Source: Actinernus sp. WN-2022
Lineage: Eukaryota; Cnidaria; Anthozoa; Actiniaria; Actinernidae
DNA: 64,000 nucleotides
Direction: 5' to 3'
Assembly (NCBI GenBank): GCA_030867875.1
Contig: JAOWCC010000019.1
Location: 81,744,861-81,808,860 of the forward strand
Position 1 is the first letter of the stretch. Each line of letters starts with the position of its first letter. Made by a program: the position numbers and the translations under genes. This document shows positions 1 to 10,362 of the stretch, piece after piece. The notes beneath the pieces are model-generated. The model was given only the letters and a program-made list of their open reading frames with translations. It was not told the DNA's origin and searched no databases.

Positions 1-2
1 CA

Positions 3-1146
3 GCATCAGTTGTTGTTCTCCAACATGACAATGAGCTTGTAACCAAAAGGCCATTATGTTGCGATGAGATGCAGTGTAAAAATATTGCACTAGAAGTGCC
101 AAAATATGCACAGTTGTGTCACTGTACTCGATGTGTTGCTGGAAGGAACAGAATGGCATTAGATGCCATGTCACAAACAGACCACATGCAAAGACATTAC
201 AGGTACACCTCTGGGAACCAAATCAAAGACCAAAATAATAATGACAACAGTGAGCTGGAAGCACAACACCAAACGACACCCCTTGTGGATGTGCAGTTTG
301 ATCTCGGCCCTTCAGATAAATGTCAGCCTGGTCATGACATTGACCAGCATGGCATGACAGAGCCAGTTATTACCAACCCAGGGAAAAGAAATTTATTACA
401 GGAGCCTGATAATGAGTTGGAATCCAAAAATATATAATTTGAGGATGTGACTGCAGGATGTGATAAGGCAAGTGATGATCACAATGATCCACATCACAAT
501 GAGACAGACTCTAAACCACTACCATTCGTCAAAAGAAACAATGCCCCAAACCCCTCTACTTCATCCAAATCTATTTTTAAACAACATAAGCAAGAAGTTG
601 ATAGTGCAAACAGCTTGGATGGTACAGAGGATGGAATAATTCACATAAATAATGAGGGGGATAATACTGGGACAAATGCATCTGAGAGCTGGACAGACAC
701 AAACCACAAGACATTAATCACAGAACCAGAAGTCAATTTAGGGACTGAAATTAAAAGCATTGCTCAGAGAATGCCTCCCTTTCGGAGGGGGAGAGGTGAT
801 GGAAGGCGGCGGTACAACACTCGGCCTACCACGTCAAAACCAAAAGCCTACGGAACAGACTATGTTACACCAGTGGCGAGTGAAAGGAACCAAGACAAGG
901 ACACCTACAATGAAGTATCAAAGAACAGGCAGAGGACGAAACTAAACAGATTGCTTGCAAATGAACATGAGAGAAGAAGGGTTGCACAACTTAATAATGC
1001 CTATCAGAACTTGCGGCAATTGATTCCTGGTTATCAGTGTGATACTAAACTACCAAAAAATTAAAATACTTCGATATGCTATTAATTATATTGCTCATCT
1101 GGATACTATTCTTGGAATTTCTGATAGTGACTCAGATTTTACATAA
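3..1146 (+). pseudogene. bHLH transcription factor gene, 5' partial, with one stop and one frameshift
   Basis: The frame is open from the left edge, so the 5' end lies outside the window. It runs to a TAA at 435-437, continues in the same frame from 438, and ends at a TAA at 1062-1064. The N-terminal 300 or so codons are polar and low in recognisable domains. A basic helix-loop-helix domain starts near 930: basic region with NEHERRR, helix 1 with LNNAYQNLRQLIP. The current frame stops just after KLPKN, before helix 2. Dropping one A from the A run at 1055-1060 opens the frame to 1146 and supplies a normal helix 2 (KIKILRYAINYIAHL) and an acidic tail. bHLH proteins dimerise and bind E-box DNA in the nucleus. 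The ILR in helix 2 recalls TAL/NHLH-type proteins, but I cannot assign a subfamily. The two lesions may be real decay or assembly errors. No intron is needed. Confidence 0.72.
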
Positions 1147-1509
1147 TTATATAATAGTAAAGGTAATTTTCATATGGTTAAAATTACTTGTAAAGCAACA
1201 TGAAATTATTAATGTACATATCATTGCTAAGTTTTGTAACAAGTTCAAGTTCAATACTTAATATACCACAGCATCATATCCCATGTATATAGTCTCCCCT
1301 GTAGATAATCACACACCCTGAATATAATTTATTCCCCCTTTCCATTCCAAGCCCATGCTCTACATGTATAATACCCCCTGTACAAATGTACATGTAGATA
1401 CATGTTGTCCCTTCTCCAAAAACAGATTTTGTAACTCGTAAGAAAGAAATCTGCTTGCTACATGTAATTTACATGGTGAGCACAAAATGCATAAAAAACG
1501 ATCAGGTTC
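1147..1509. other. AT-rich stretch downstream of the bHLH frame
   Basis: No coding frame or repeat copy was recognised. It probably holds the 3' untranslated region of the bHLH gene, but no convincing polyadenylation site can be fixed. Confidence 0.4.
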
Positions 1510-2445
1510 AGCATGACAGAAATATATAAACTAACACATTTTTTGTTCATTTATCTCAAATTGAAAGAAATATTCATAGCTTAATATTAAAATAAATACA
1601 ATTATGTATTTTGGGTGAAAATAATTTATATAGTGACGATGTTGTGACATCATAATAAACAACTCCTTTTAAGGACAAATTCTCCTGCTTTAAATACATG
1701 TTTAAAATAAAGCAGGCAATCATACTGTCAAACCAACATGTTTTTGATTGCATGGCACAGTTTTAAAGTCTCTAGGATAAATATTTCTTGAGTTATTAAA
1801 AATTAAAGTTTTCTATGATTATATATTTGCTAGCGTCATGTTTTTGACATAAATCATGCTTTCCATGTAATAAAACATACCAAAGACCATATTGCAGCTT
1901 TTCAGTATCATAGAAATACAGTTCTGTAATAAAAACCCAAAAATACACAGATATCTATTTTAAAAGTACATTTTCATGTGTATGATATCATAATGATGTT
2001 TGCAATTTTTTCACTGTCAATGTTAAAATATTTCTACTCAAAAATGGAAAATTCTAAAAACATACGATTGTAGGTACTTATTTAATATTATTATTATTCT
2101 CTAAGCTGGTAGATTGTCATGCTAAAATATTCTAAATTGTGAAAGTACTTTGAAGAAAATATTTCATAAATGGATTTAGATCTTTATTACCAAAATTGAA
2201 AAACTTTTCTCCCTCTTAACCAATCAAAGCCAATGTTTGATCCCTTTGTTCCCAACAAGATGGGAATTTAAAAAATTGAAAATATAGGATTTTAAAGGCA
2301 ATTGAAAATACAGAGAAACCTATCATAAATGGATAACATTTAATGAATGATGTAATTGTGATTTCATCAAGATCTTCTACATTACAAACTTTTGAAAATA
2401 TAGCAACGTGATTGATTTTAGGGTCCCACCGTGTTACATGGGTAT
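1510..2445 (+). repeat. Dispersed AT-rich repeat, uninterrupted copy
   Basis: This block aligns by eye, with much divergence, to 5790-6061, 9093-9661 and 10370-10535 in the same order. Shared landmarks include GACATCATAA, CTCCTTTTAAGG, TTTTAAAGTCTCTA, GAAAATTCTAAAAACATACG and CTTTTGAAAATATAGCAA. No protein frame was recognised. It gives the pre-insertion state of the interrupted copy. Confidence 0.7.
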
Positions 2446-2950
2446 ATTATATTATATCATGAAGTTAGATTTTTTATTAAGGCATAATTTTAGATTATTC
2501 ATTAAATTTTAAATTTGTAAATTGCCTGATGGAACAACCGTGACAAAATAAAGTTGTTGTTTTTTATCTCTCTTCTGAGACTGGGCAGAGAGGGAGGCAT
2601 TTGCCCCTCCGCTCGCCTCCCCACCGACATGCAGTCTCGCACAAATGCGTCGAAGCGCGAGCCCTAAATTATTGTTGTGAATAAAGAAGACTGCATCCAA
2701 CAACAAATTATAGAAAAAGAGTTCGAGTGCCCATCTTACGTGTTTTACATGCAAATTTTGGAACATTAGAAAGAGGAAACGTTCGATGAGTACTTTGTTT
2801 ATGACACCCAACTCGCCAAATGTCTGTAGATTTCCAACTGATCAACCAGCAGTAGAAAATAATAGAAGTTAACAGACGCTTTTATGCAGCTCTTTTACGA
2901 GGCTTGATCAAAGGGCGAAGATTAAAAAGATCGCCTCTTTGGGAAAACTC
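2446..2950. other. No gene seen
   Basis: A 100-codon frame on the - strand (2811-2509) exists, but its sequence resembles no family I know, has no convincing splice context and lies among repeats. I treat it as chance. Confidence 0.35.
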
Positions 2951-3003
2951 TGAATTTCTAACGAGCCCTGAAACAACCATGGAGGCTGATCAAAAGCCAG
3001 GTC
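2951..3003 (-). repeat. tRNA-derived SINE, 3' tail fragment
   Basis: The sequence from GAATTTCTAACGAG to GATCAAAAGCCAGG matches the tail of the full SINE at 12788-13045 on the same strand. The tRNA-like head is missing. Confidence 0.75.
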
Positions 3004-3140
3004 AAACCCAATACGAGTATCGTGTAGGCTCCTCTTGAGGAGTGATTCTGACGTTTTCAACAATTCTCACCAGCACAGACATTGAACTTAAAGAATGCCA
3101 AACAGGATTTATGCTTTGCGAGCTTGAACATATACAATGT

Positions 3141-3197
3141 AAAACCGTTACAATCGCCATTTTCGTACAGTACGAAAATGGCGATTGTAACGGTTTT
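3141..3197. repeat. Perfect 57 bp palindrome (28 bp arms)
   Basis: The arms 3141-3168 and 3170-3197 are exact reverse complements around a single A at 3169. Weaker symmetry continues outwards (TTGAACA on both sides). It is embedded in a repeat whose uninterrupted inverted copy lies at about 3905-3975, so it looks like a small foldback insertion. Confidence 0.9.
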
Positions 3198-4261
3198 CTA
3201 TTGTTCAAATGTAAACACAGGTCCGAGCCCATGGTGCTTTGCGCGCGCAAATCATTTTCGTAGGCTACGAAAATCAGAAAGATCGTTGTTGTTGTTATGT
3301 GACTCTCGAATCTTTCGAAATCCATCCCTAGTTTGGGCCATCGTGTAATTATTCATAGGTATATATGCTTAACTGACTTTCTTTTATCTTAACTTTTGTA
3401 TATATACTTTTTTAAATGAAACTGTAGTTCGAATATTTCTTCGAATCCAGGTCTAGAGTGGCGAGTAGAGGAATGCCGGAGAAAGGACCGAGACAGCGAG
3501 GCGAAGCGACTCGACAAATAATCCTTCAGCAGTCCACATTTTACTTTCTACAAGAGAACACTTGTGGTTCAAAAGGACTACTACGTGAGTTTCCCGGGGA
3601 TTTGCTGCACTAAGGGACCAGTTGGAAATACAAAGCACAAAGCAACCACTTCTGGCATCAAGATCATTCGTAATTGTAATTTCGCACGGCTAAGCTCCAC
3701 TGAGGTGTTACGGCTTATCTGTATCTGTATATGTTTTACATTTTTATTAGCAGAGAAAGCAATGTCCTTAACCTTTTTTTTTCATCCTCCAGTATGTCCA
3801 GTGTATGTGTACTTCTTTTATGAAACTTATAAGCAATCGAGAGCATTTTAGTTCTCCTAAAAGCTGGCCTTTAATTTATACGGCCGTTGATAAACAAACT
3901 AATCATAACATTGGCGCAAAGCACCATGGGCTCAGACACAGGGTCTTTAATCCTGATTGGCATTCTTTACTAGAACTAGATCAGAGGCTGCGCGCAGCTA
4001 GCCTGTACTCGGACCATATATGGTAGTCCAACAGACAATGTGTTGAAATAGACCGTCTCACGGTTTTCTGGGAAGAGCACATTAAAATGAGTAAGAATTA
4101 ATGCCAATTTTAGAGGTTATAACTTGTATAGGGACGAAGTTACTGCTATGCAAAGTCCGTAAATTTAACCAGAGTTGTCTAGCGACAGGAAACTTTTGCC
4201 TATCGGGTAGGCTAAACGCCGCGTTAGCCTTGCAAAAACAGCCTTCCCTACACGGCAACGC
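3198..4261. other. No gene; contains an inverted copy of the 3.1-3.25 kb repeat
   Basis: The segment 3905-3975, read on the - strand, repeats AAAGAATGCCAA and GAGCCCATGGTGCTTTGCG found at about 3093-3110 and 3224-3243. The rest shows no recognisable coding or structural feature. Confidence 0.5.
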
Positions 4262-4705
4262 ATCCTCGCTCTACAATTACCAATAATCAGTAAATGGCAA
4301 ACACGCTTGAAATACCGATTATTGGTAATACTACGACAAATCCTAACCATAAACCGAACCCTAACCATCGGACGAGTTCACGGGTAAACCACGGGTTCTC
4401 ACTCACCTAGAGCTAGGGTTCACAGGTAAACAAGAAGAGAAGGTAAACGAGAGAAAAACGTTTTTTTCAGCGATCCTACTCGGGTTCGAACTCGTAGTCG
4501 TTTGCGTGTTGTGCTTGGTAGTGCAGGCGTCACGACCACTACACTAAGCGCGTCTACCGCCGTTCGGATTTGGACAATTGTTTATCTTTATCCTTGACTG
4601 GTTTTAAGAATGTCATTGTTTAATTTGTGTTCCAGAATTAGCGATTATTGATAATTGAAGAGCAAAAGCCATTTACTGATTATTGGTAATTGTAGAGCGA
4701 GGATA
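4262..4705. mobile_element. Small TIR element enclosing a tRNA-like Pol III unit
   Basis: About 38 bp at the left end, from CATCCTCGCTCTAC to AGTAAATGGC, is repeated inverted at 4668-4705 with very few differences. The interior has no transposase frame, so it would be non-autonomous. It encloses the tRNA-like unit at 4470-4562. Confidence 0.65.
4470..4562 (-). repeat. tRNA-like (Pol III promoter) segment, probably a SINE head or tRNA pseudogene
   Basis: On the - strand there is an A-box-like TTAGTGTAGTGG (about 4549-4538) and a B-box-like GAGTTCGAACCC (4493-4482), about 40 bases apart, as in tRNA genes. A clean cloverleaf and anticodon stem could not be drawn, so a functional tRNA is not claimed. 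Confidence 0.5.
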
Positions 4706-4754
4706 TGTTGTACACGGAGTGACCCTGTGTGTGAGGCCGTATAATTCATCCGTT

Positions 4755-5215
4755 TCATACTTGACACGGTTTTCTTTGTTATTCATGAGGCTTTATTATA
4801 TTTCCATACATACCCTATTATAAATGCAAGGAATGTATGAGAAAAGCTACCGGGAGGTATCCAGATACATCCCGGGAACTTTTCTCATACATCACTTGCA
4901 TCCCTTGCATTTATAACGAGCAATTCAATACAATTCAACGATATTTTGTTGTTTCTAGCTTATACACTGAATTGCGCTTGCATTAAGGAATTTGTTTTAT
5001 TATTTTCTCCAAGGAATTCATTCACCTTGGCTTCAGCCAAACTTACTAAATATCCCTATAATGATTTAGAACCTTTTCCCCGTCTTGGTACTCGCCCAAA
5101 ATCTACCTAAAAAGAGCTACGTCAATGAAAATGTTGCGAAAACCTCGTCAAGTATGAAATAAGACACTTAAATACCTCGAACGTTGCCTCCGTTCTCGGT
5201 ATTTAACTCTCACTT
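4755..5215. repeat. Repeat family with inverted ends; second member at 21570-21790
   Basis: The left end has ACTTGACACGGTTTTCTTTG. The right end has AAACCTCGTCAAGTATGAAA and a TACCTCGAACGTTGCC/TTCTCGGTATTT pair. Both ends recur at 21577-21610 and 21720-21790. Inside, 4811-4917 forms its own inverted repeat (ATAAATGCAAGGAATGTATG with its complement at the far end). Confidence 0.6.
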
Positions 5216-5789
5216 GCACGCAATGTTTTGATCAGTTTATTTATCAACGGCCGCATAGATATGACTTGGTTCGCAGTAAAATGCAGATATAAACACAAAT
5301 AAATAATTTCGTTCGCAGTAGAGAGGTTGTCACGCGAGAGATCATTAAAACTACTCGAGAGTCTAATGTGTTTCCACATGATATCCCAAGAGCTTAAATT
5401 CCATTTCATAGCTAGTTTCGAGGGTCGGGTGGAACTTCTGGAAACGAGCGAGAGTATTGGCCTACCCAACAATAGAAAACACCCTAACCTTTAGAAAGTG
5501 CAGTACAAAAACAATAGTATTAGTATAGTATTATGGGTGCAGTCAGAATACTTAATAGGTCTCGAGTGGGTTCCGTGCTATTCAGTATTGACCCTTATCT
5601 TAATCTGCCTGCATAAATCTGCCTCGATTTCGTATTTCAAAACGTTGTTTTGCTTTCTGCATTAGACCTGCTCGGGCACATCTTCGTTCACTTGTAATCA
5701 CAATGTATCACGTTTTGCCATTTACAGGTTCGGCGCATGAAAAGTTCGTCGTCCACACATGGCATCAGTTACCTCAAAATCGATCACTA
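5216..5789. other. No gene seen
   Basis: An 89-codon - strand frame (5472-5203) lies here but overlaps the repeat end and resembles nothing I recognise. No splice-supported exon was found. Confidence 0.35.
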
Positions 5790-6117
5790 CGAAGCAAGCC
5801 AAAAATCTATAAACCAGCACATTTTGTTTAATTCGCTGTCAAATTTAACGAAATTTTCGTATGTTAATATTAAAATGAAATAACGTATTTAGGATCAAAC
5901 ACGTTTGTATATTGACGTTATTGTGACATCATAACGAACGACTCCTTTTAAGGTCATATTCTGCGTTACCTTTTCGTTTTAATATAGCATGTTATCACAA
6001 CAACATAAATGTGTTTTTGATTGCCGAAATTTTAAAGTCTCTACGATAAACATATGCTGTGTTATTAAGTGAACAAGTCCAAGGACTACAGTAAAGCTGT
6101 TCAAATTAAACAACGTA

Positions 6118-6185
6118 TATATTGATAATTTAACAATATTTCGGCTGGCCAAACCAGCCTTCTTCAGGTCACTAGATCTTACAAG
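6118..6185 (-). ncRNA. Hammerhead-ribozyme-like motif in Penelope-like terminus
   Basis: On the - strand the order is CTGAAGA (6167-6161), a six-pair stem II hairpin (GGCTGG with CCAGCC), then GAAA (6142-6139), then ATATTG and CAATAT arms forming a possible stem III. This is the order of the hammerhead core. Stem I does not pair well, so activity is doubtful. Penelope-like elements are known to carry hammerhead motifs in their terminal repeats. Confidence 0.6.
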
Positions 6186-6299
6186 TTAATAATATTTCAC
6201 AATGGTAAGTAAAAATATAAAAAGTTATTACACAACATATGAGAGGAAAAAGGAAATGACGTAAATATCTTCTAGAATAACCCGCGGAAAAAATATATA

Positions 6300-6540
6300 T
6301 TAAGTTTATCACGCTTATTAATTCCGAGTGGTTCAAGAGTTTTAGCTAAGTCGATAAGGAATAACTCTCTGGCTTTACGAATTGAGTCTCGTGGAAAGTA
6401 AATTATTTCTAAGGGAATAAGTTGCATGTCAGTGTTAGAGTGGTTAGAGCAGGAAAGGAAATGTTCAGAGACTGTGGTGGGTGTAGATTTAATATTAAGT
6501 TTGTCAACTGCTCGTCTGTGTTCATTAAATCGGTCTTTAA
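6300..6540 (-). pseudogene. Penelope-like GIY-YIG endonuclease, C-terminal half
   Basis: Reading leftwards from 6540 gives DRFNEHRRAVDK, then EHFLSC, IPLEIIY and KARE, matching the C-terminal part of Penelope-type GIY-YIG nucleases. The N-terminal half of the same copy lies at 8640-8453, beyond the TTAA insertion. The domain nicks DNA for target-primed integration; here it is split and presumably inactive. Confidence 0.7.
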
Positions 6541-7145
6541 AGTGTTTATGAAACCAAATTTTGCATCTTTATTTTATTGCAGAATAATAAAGTTCATTGC
6601 TTTCTGATTATCAAGAGTATATTTATTTTTCAGTTCCGCCTTCGGAAAGGTCTCTTTTTCGCCATTCAAATTGACTACTTTATGCTAAAAACTGTCCCGT
6701 TTGCCGCGCGGCCAAATGAGCTGCGTGACATCACTGTGAGGACTCGCTGTTTATATACTACAAACATGGCAGACTCGGCGAGAAAGTTTCAGAGAAAGCT
6801 AAAAATAAGCGAGGAGGTGGAAGATATTGTGTGACTGCCAGACTGGTGGCCTTGGTTTTCTTCCCGTATTTAACTTTATCCTACGCCAAAATACAATCCC
6901 TATTCTATACTCATTCACAGTGTGTACAAGTACAACACAACTACAAAAAGTACAAGAAATGACTCACCAAGAACTCGACGATAACTTTAATACTCCTAGC
7001 CAGAACAGTGAATGGCAAAGAATACAATATAGTGTTTCTCTGGTTTCCTGTAGAAATTCGTTTAAGAGGATCCTGAATGTTCGTGAATGAAAAACGGACG
7101 ATACTGAAAACTTGCAAAGAAGTTAAGAACCCAGACGCGGCGCTT

Positions 7146-7315
7146 GCCCTTGCTCCGAGGGTTTTTCTCCGGGTTCTCCGGTTTTCCTAGCCTCCCTCCG
7201 CAAAAACCAACACGCTAAATTCCAATTCCATCTGTGGATTAATTAGCCGGGACTTGGCTTTGATCAGCCCCCATGGTTGTTTCAGATCTCGTTAGAAATT
7301 CAGAGAGAATTTCGA
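7146..7315 (+). repeat. tRNA-derived SINE, 5'-truncated copy
   Basis: Shares GGGTTTTTCTCCGGGTTCTC, AAAACCAACACGCTAAATT and CATGGTTGTTTCAGATCTCG with the full SINE at 12788-13045. The tRNA-like head is missing. It lies inside the TTAA element. Confidence 0.85.
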
Positions 7316-7949
7316 ACGTATAGTCGAGTCGAACTGAGCCTCAAAAGCTACGCAACTCACTGCCATCAGAGCAGCAGTTAAACACTATTCCATGGGATAA
7401 TGAAAATATCCTTCTTCAGACCAGAGAATAAACAGCCAGTGTCAAACGATGCAGTTGTAGAAAATAGTCGGGAACCTTAACTCGCGTAACTCAGTCTCAG
7501 ATGCCGCTATTAAAATTTCGCTACAAACGCTTTCTAATCTCTATGAATGTTTTTCCATCAGGCATTTTCAACACTATCACAATGTGCAGATTACCTTCTC
7601 CTGTGCTGACCATACATTGTAAAAAGAACGCACTTTGTGTTTCCTGCAACAGTTTTGATCAGTTGACAATTTTACAGCCCGTTTGCGGCCGCCAGTCTTG
7701 CAATTTCTGTCTTTCACTTTTATCAATCGACATGTTCTTTTTATAGCAGGTTATTTCATCCAATAAGAAACGAGCTTTCGGGTCGTCAATGTCAAGCTGT
7801 CAGAATTGAACCAATCAGCGACGAGAAATGTTGTAAACAAGTCGAAGTACAGTAAAATGGAGTTTTCGCTGTAGTCAGTATATTTGTATGTGGGTTCTTA
7901 AAATTATATAGCGTACTTTCCTTCGTCTAGATTGAAGTTTGTATTATAA

Positions 7950-8115
7950 AACAAATGAAAGATGGTTCTCCTTGTTCTATAACAAAATCATGTACTTTCG
8001 AGGTCTTGAAATGGTGCTAAATGCACTCGTGTTCTGCGCGTGCATTTGCAGTTTTTCACGGACCTCAAGCGTGTAATTTTTTTTATAGAACAAGGAGAAC
8101 CATCTTTTATTTGTT
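7950..8115. repeat. Small foldback element (about 30 bp inverted ends)
   Basis: AACAAATGAAAGATGGTTCT on the left is repeated inverted at 8085-8115 with one mismatch, extending through CCTTGTTCTATA. It is nested inside the TTAA element. No frame. Confidence 0.75.
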
Positions 8116-8452
8116 AAGGATTGTGTTGCGTTCTACTGTATTTCATTTTTTGTATTGAATTGTATTGTGCTTTATTATATTGTATTTTTTTGTAGAAATG
8201 CGCGTCTTCCTACATGATCATATGAAGGGATTGTCACTTGCGAGTCCTCACAGTGACGTCATTGTAATGGCAGATTCGGTTCCAGGCCCCGGACAGTTTT
8301 TAGCATAAAGTAGTCCATTTGAATGGCGGAAAAATATACCTTTCCGAAGGCGGAACTGAAAAATAAATATACTCTTGATAATCAGAAAAGAGTGAACTTT
8401 ATTATTCTGCAATAAAATAAAGATGCAAAATTTGTTTTCATAAACACTTTAA

Positions 8453-8640
8453 GTCGTCGTTTAGTTTCTCCGATGTATTGTAAGTGGCAACGATTGCATT
8501 GTACCATGTAAATAACGTTTCTGGTGTTACAAGTAATGTGTGGTTTCCCCGGTGGAGGAAAATGTGTATCGTGTAAGGCCATGGTGAATGTAAAGACAAG
8601 TGGCACAGTTTTTACCACAACGAAAGTCACACATTACTTG
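8453..8640 (-). pseudogene. Penelope-like GIY-YIG endonuclease, N-terminal half
   Basis: Translating leftwards gives HITCNTRNVIYMVQCNRCH then LQYIGETKRRLK, with the VIYMVQC and QYIGET segments of GIY-YIG nucleases. It is cut at TTAA (8449-8452) by the transposon; the rest is at 6540-6300. Confidence 0.75.
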
Positions 8641-8954
8641 TAACACCAAAAACGTCATTTACATGGTACAATGCAATCGCTGCCACTTACATCGGATAAA
8701 CTAAACGACGACTTAAAGACCGATTTAATGAACACAGACGAGCAGTTGACAAACTTAATATTAAATCTACACCCACCACAGTCTCTGAACATTTCCTTTC
8801 CTGCTCTAACCATTCTAACACTGACATGCAACTTATTCCCTTAGAAATAATTTACTCTCCACGAGACTCTATTCGTAAAGCCAGAGAGTCATTCCTTATC
8901 GACTTAGCTAAAACTCTTGAAGCACTCGCAATGAATAAGCGTGATGAAACTTAA
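8625..8954 (+). pseudogene. Second Penelope-like GIY-YIG endonuclease fragment
   Basis: Starts in VIYMVQCNRCHL, loses about five bases where QYIGET should be (CATCGGATAAAC), then reads RRLKDRFNEHRRAVDK through KARESFLIDLAKTLE to a TAA at 8952-8954. It is an inverted copy of the split - strand fragment, and lacks the TTAA insertion. The hammerhead-like region present at 6118-6185 has been deleted downstream near 9030. Confidence 0.72.
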
Positions 8955-9668
8955 TATTTATATATTTTTTCGCGGGTTATTCTATTTACGTCATTTCCTT
9001 TTTCCTCTCATATGTTGTGTAATAACTTTTTATATCAATATATACGTTGTTTGATCAGCTTTTCTGTAGTCCTTGGACTTGTTCACTTATTACTGTTTTT
9101 GGCTGATCAGATCTCTCTGTTAGATCCAACGTACCATGCACCGACAGAATTGTCGTATACGGATTTTGCTAGCTTTCATTAGCATTACATTTGAGTTATT
9201 ATGTGAAGATTCTGTGACGTCACATTTTCTGACGTCATGGGTCTGACATCAGTCGCATGCTTTCTAAATTGAAGAAACATAAATAAAACCATATTGCGGC
9301 TATTCAGTGTACAGTAAGTACATTTCCTCTTTAAAACCCGAAAAATACTCGAATAGTTATTTTTAAAAGATGTTTTCAAAAATATATGACGTCATAATGA
9401 CGTATCCTCTTTTTCACTGTGAATTTTAAAGTATTTCCTCTCAAAAATTGAAAATTCTAAAAACATACGGTTGTGGGTACCGATTTACTGTTTTGATTGC
9501 TAGATTGTCGTAAACAAATATTTTAAACTCTAAAAGATGAATGAAGAAGTTATTTTGTAAATGGTTCTGTATTGAATATTTCCCGCCAAATTTTGACGGG
9601 AAAATTATCAAAATTTAATAACTTTTCTCCCTCTAACTTACTGATGTTATTGAAAACATCGAGAAACC

Positions 9669-10362
9669 AGGAGCCCATTACCAGGAGCATCCATCTCCCA
9701 TACTAGGTCTGTGAATCAGCGTATGACCGGATTGAGCTATATTTAGAACAGATCTCACGGGAGTTCACATGCCCACACTTTGGGCATCCAATCATACCAT
9801 AGTCAGGACAATGCAGCATTAGTAAAATCACTTCAAAGATCAACAGATCATTCTTAATCTCGATAATTACGGCAAGCATATGCACAATCGCAGCAGAGTC
9901 AGAAGGCAGTTACCTGGGAATCAGGTTCTAAAAATAGCTCAAACCGGTCATACGCTGACTCACGGGTATAGTATATATGGACGCTCCCACACCGCGGCAA
10001 AACGTCACGCGCATGCGTATTTGCTATTCTTGTCCGCGCGCGCCCGCCCCCAGTTTCCCGCGAAAACTGAAATGAAACAACAGGCACATGCCGTGATTTT
10101 AACGTTTCTGCTTAAAAGCATTCATTTGTGAACTGTTTTGTCAAAAACTAAGAAAACTACTTAAAAGCTAAGCCTAAGACTTTAACAGGTTGAAGTTTTC
10201 TTAATTTGTAATTCATTGTGAGTTTACTAAGTTATAAAATTATTTACTAAAAAAGTTGAAACCCTCGGTAATTTGTATTTGAGAGCAGAGCCTTCGTTCT
10301 TTTGGCCAGCGGATCATACCGTTTTGCCGCGGTGTGGGACGCTCCTGGTAATGGGCTCCTGT
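9669..10362. mobile_element. TIR element of 694 bp with AGAAACC duplication
   Basis: Ends AGGAGCCCATTACCAGGAGC are inverted at 10341-10360. AGAAACC occurs at 9662-9668 and 10363-10369, and the uninterrupted repeat at 2.3 kb has a single GAGAAACCTAT there. The 7-8 bp duplication and CAGG-type ends fit hAT, but no transposase is present. A second inverted pair (CACACCGCGGCAAAAC near 9987 and 10335) shows that the TIR is longer and was itself split by an insertion. Confidence 0.68.
9690..9979. mobile_element. Element nested in the left TIR of the 694 bp element
   Basis: About 50 bp ends (CAGCGTATGACCGG near 9717-9730, its complement near 9940-9953, with flanking TTGAGCTAT) are inverted. They separate AGGAGCATCC from GACGCTCCCACACC, which are contiguous at the far end of the host element. 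Confidence 0.58.

Larger units (their letters stand above)
6541..8448. mobile_element. TTAA-flanked DNA transposon (Kolobok/piggyBac-type), non-autonomous
   Basis: TTAA stands at 6537-6540 and 8449-8452. The ends AGTGTTTATGAAA are inverted, and similarity of the two ends extends about 210 bp inwards (to about 6750 and 8240). The insertion splits a Penelope-like GIY-YIG frame exactly at TTAA, and the parallel + strand copy at 8.7 kb shows the empty site. TTAA duplication is typical of Kolobok and piggyBac families. A short start-like frame at 6766 (MADSARKFQRKLK) ends at a GTGTGA that could be a splice donor, perhaps a relic of a first transposase exon. No full transposase is present. Confidence 0.72.
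6062..9092. mobile_element. Penelope-like element composite with inverted ends
   Basis: Both ends carry the same terminus in opposite orientation: AAGTGAACAAGTCCAAGGAC on the left and its complement on the right, each next to TTATTA. Two GIY-YIG endonuclease fragments lie head to head, the - strand one at 8640-6300 and the + strand one at 8625-8954. Penelope-like elements often carry such inverted terminal repeats. No reverse transcriptase is left. A TTAA transposon (6541-8448) interrupts the - strand copy. Confidence 0.7.

Noticed and set aside
2509..2811. 100-codon - strand frame as a gene
   Set aside because: No recognisable domain, no splice signals, low complexity and repeat-rich surroundings.
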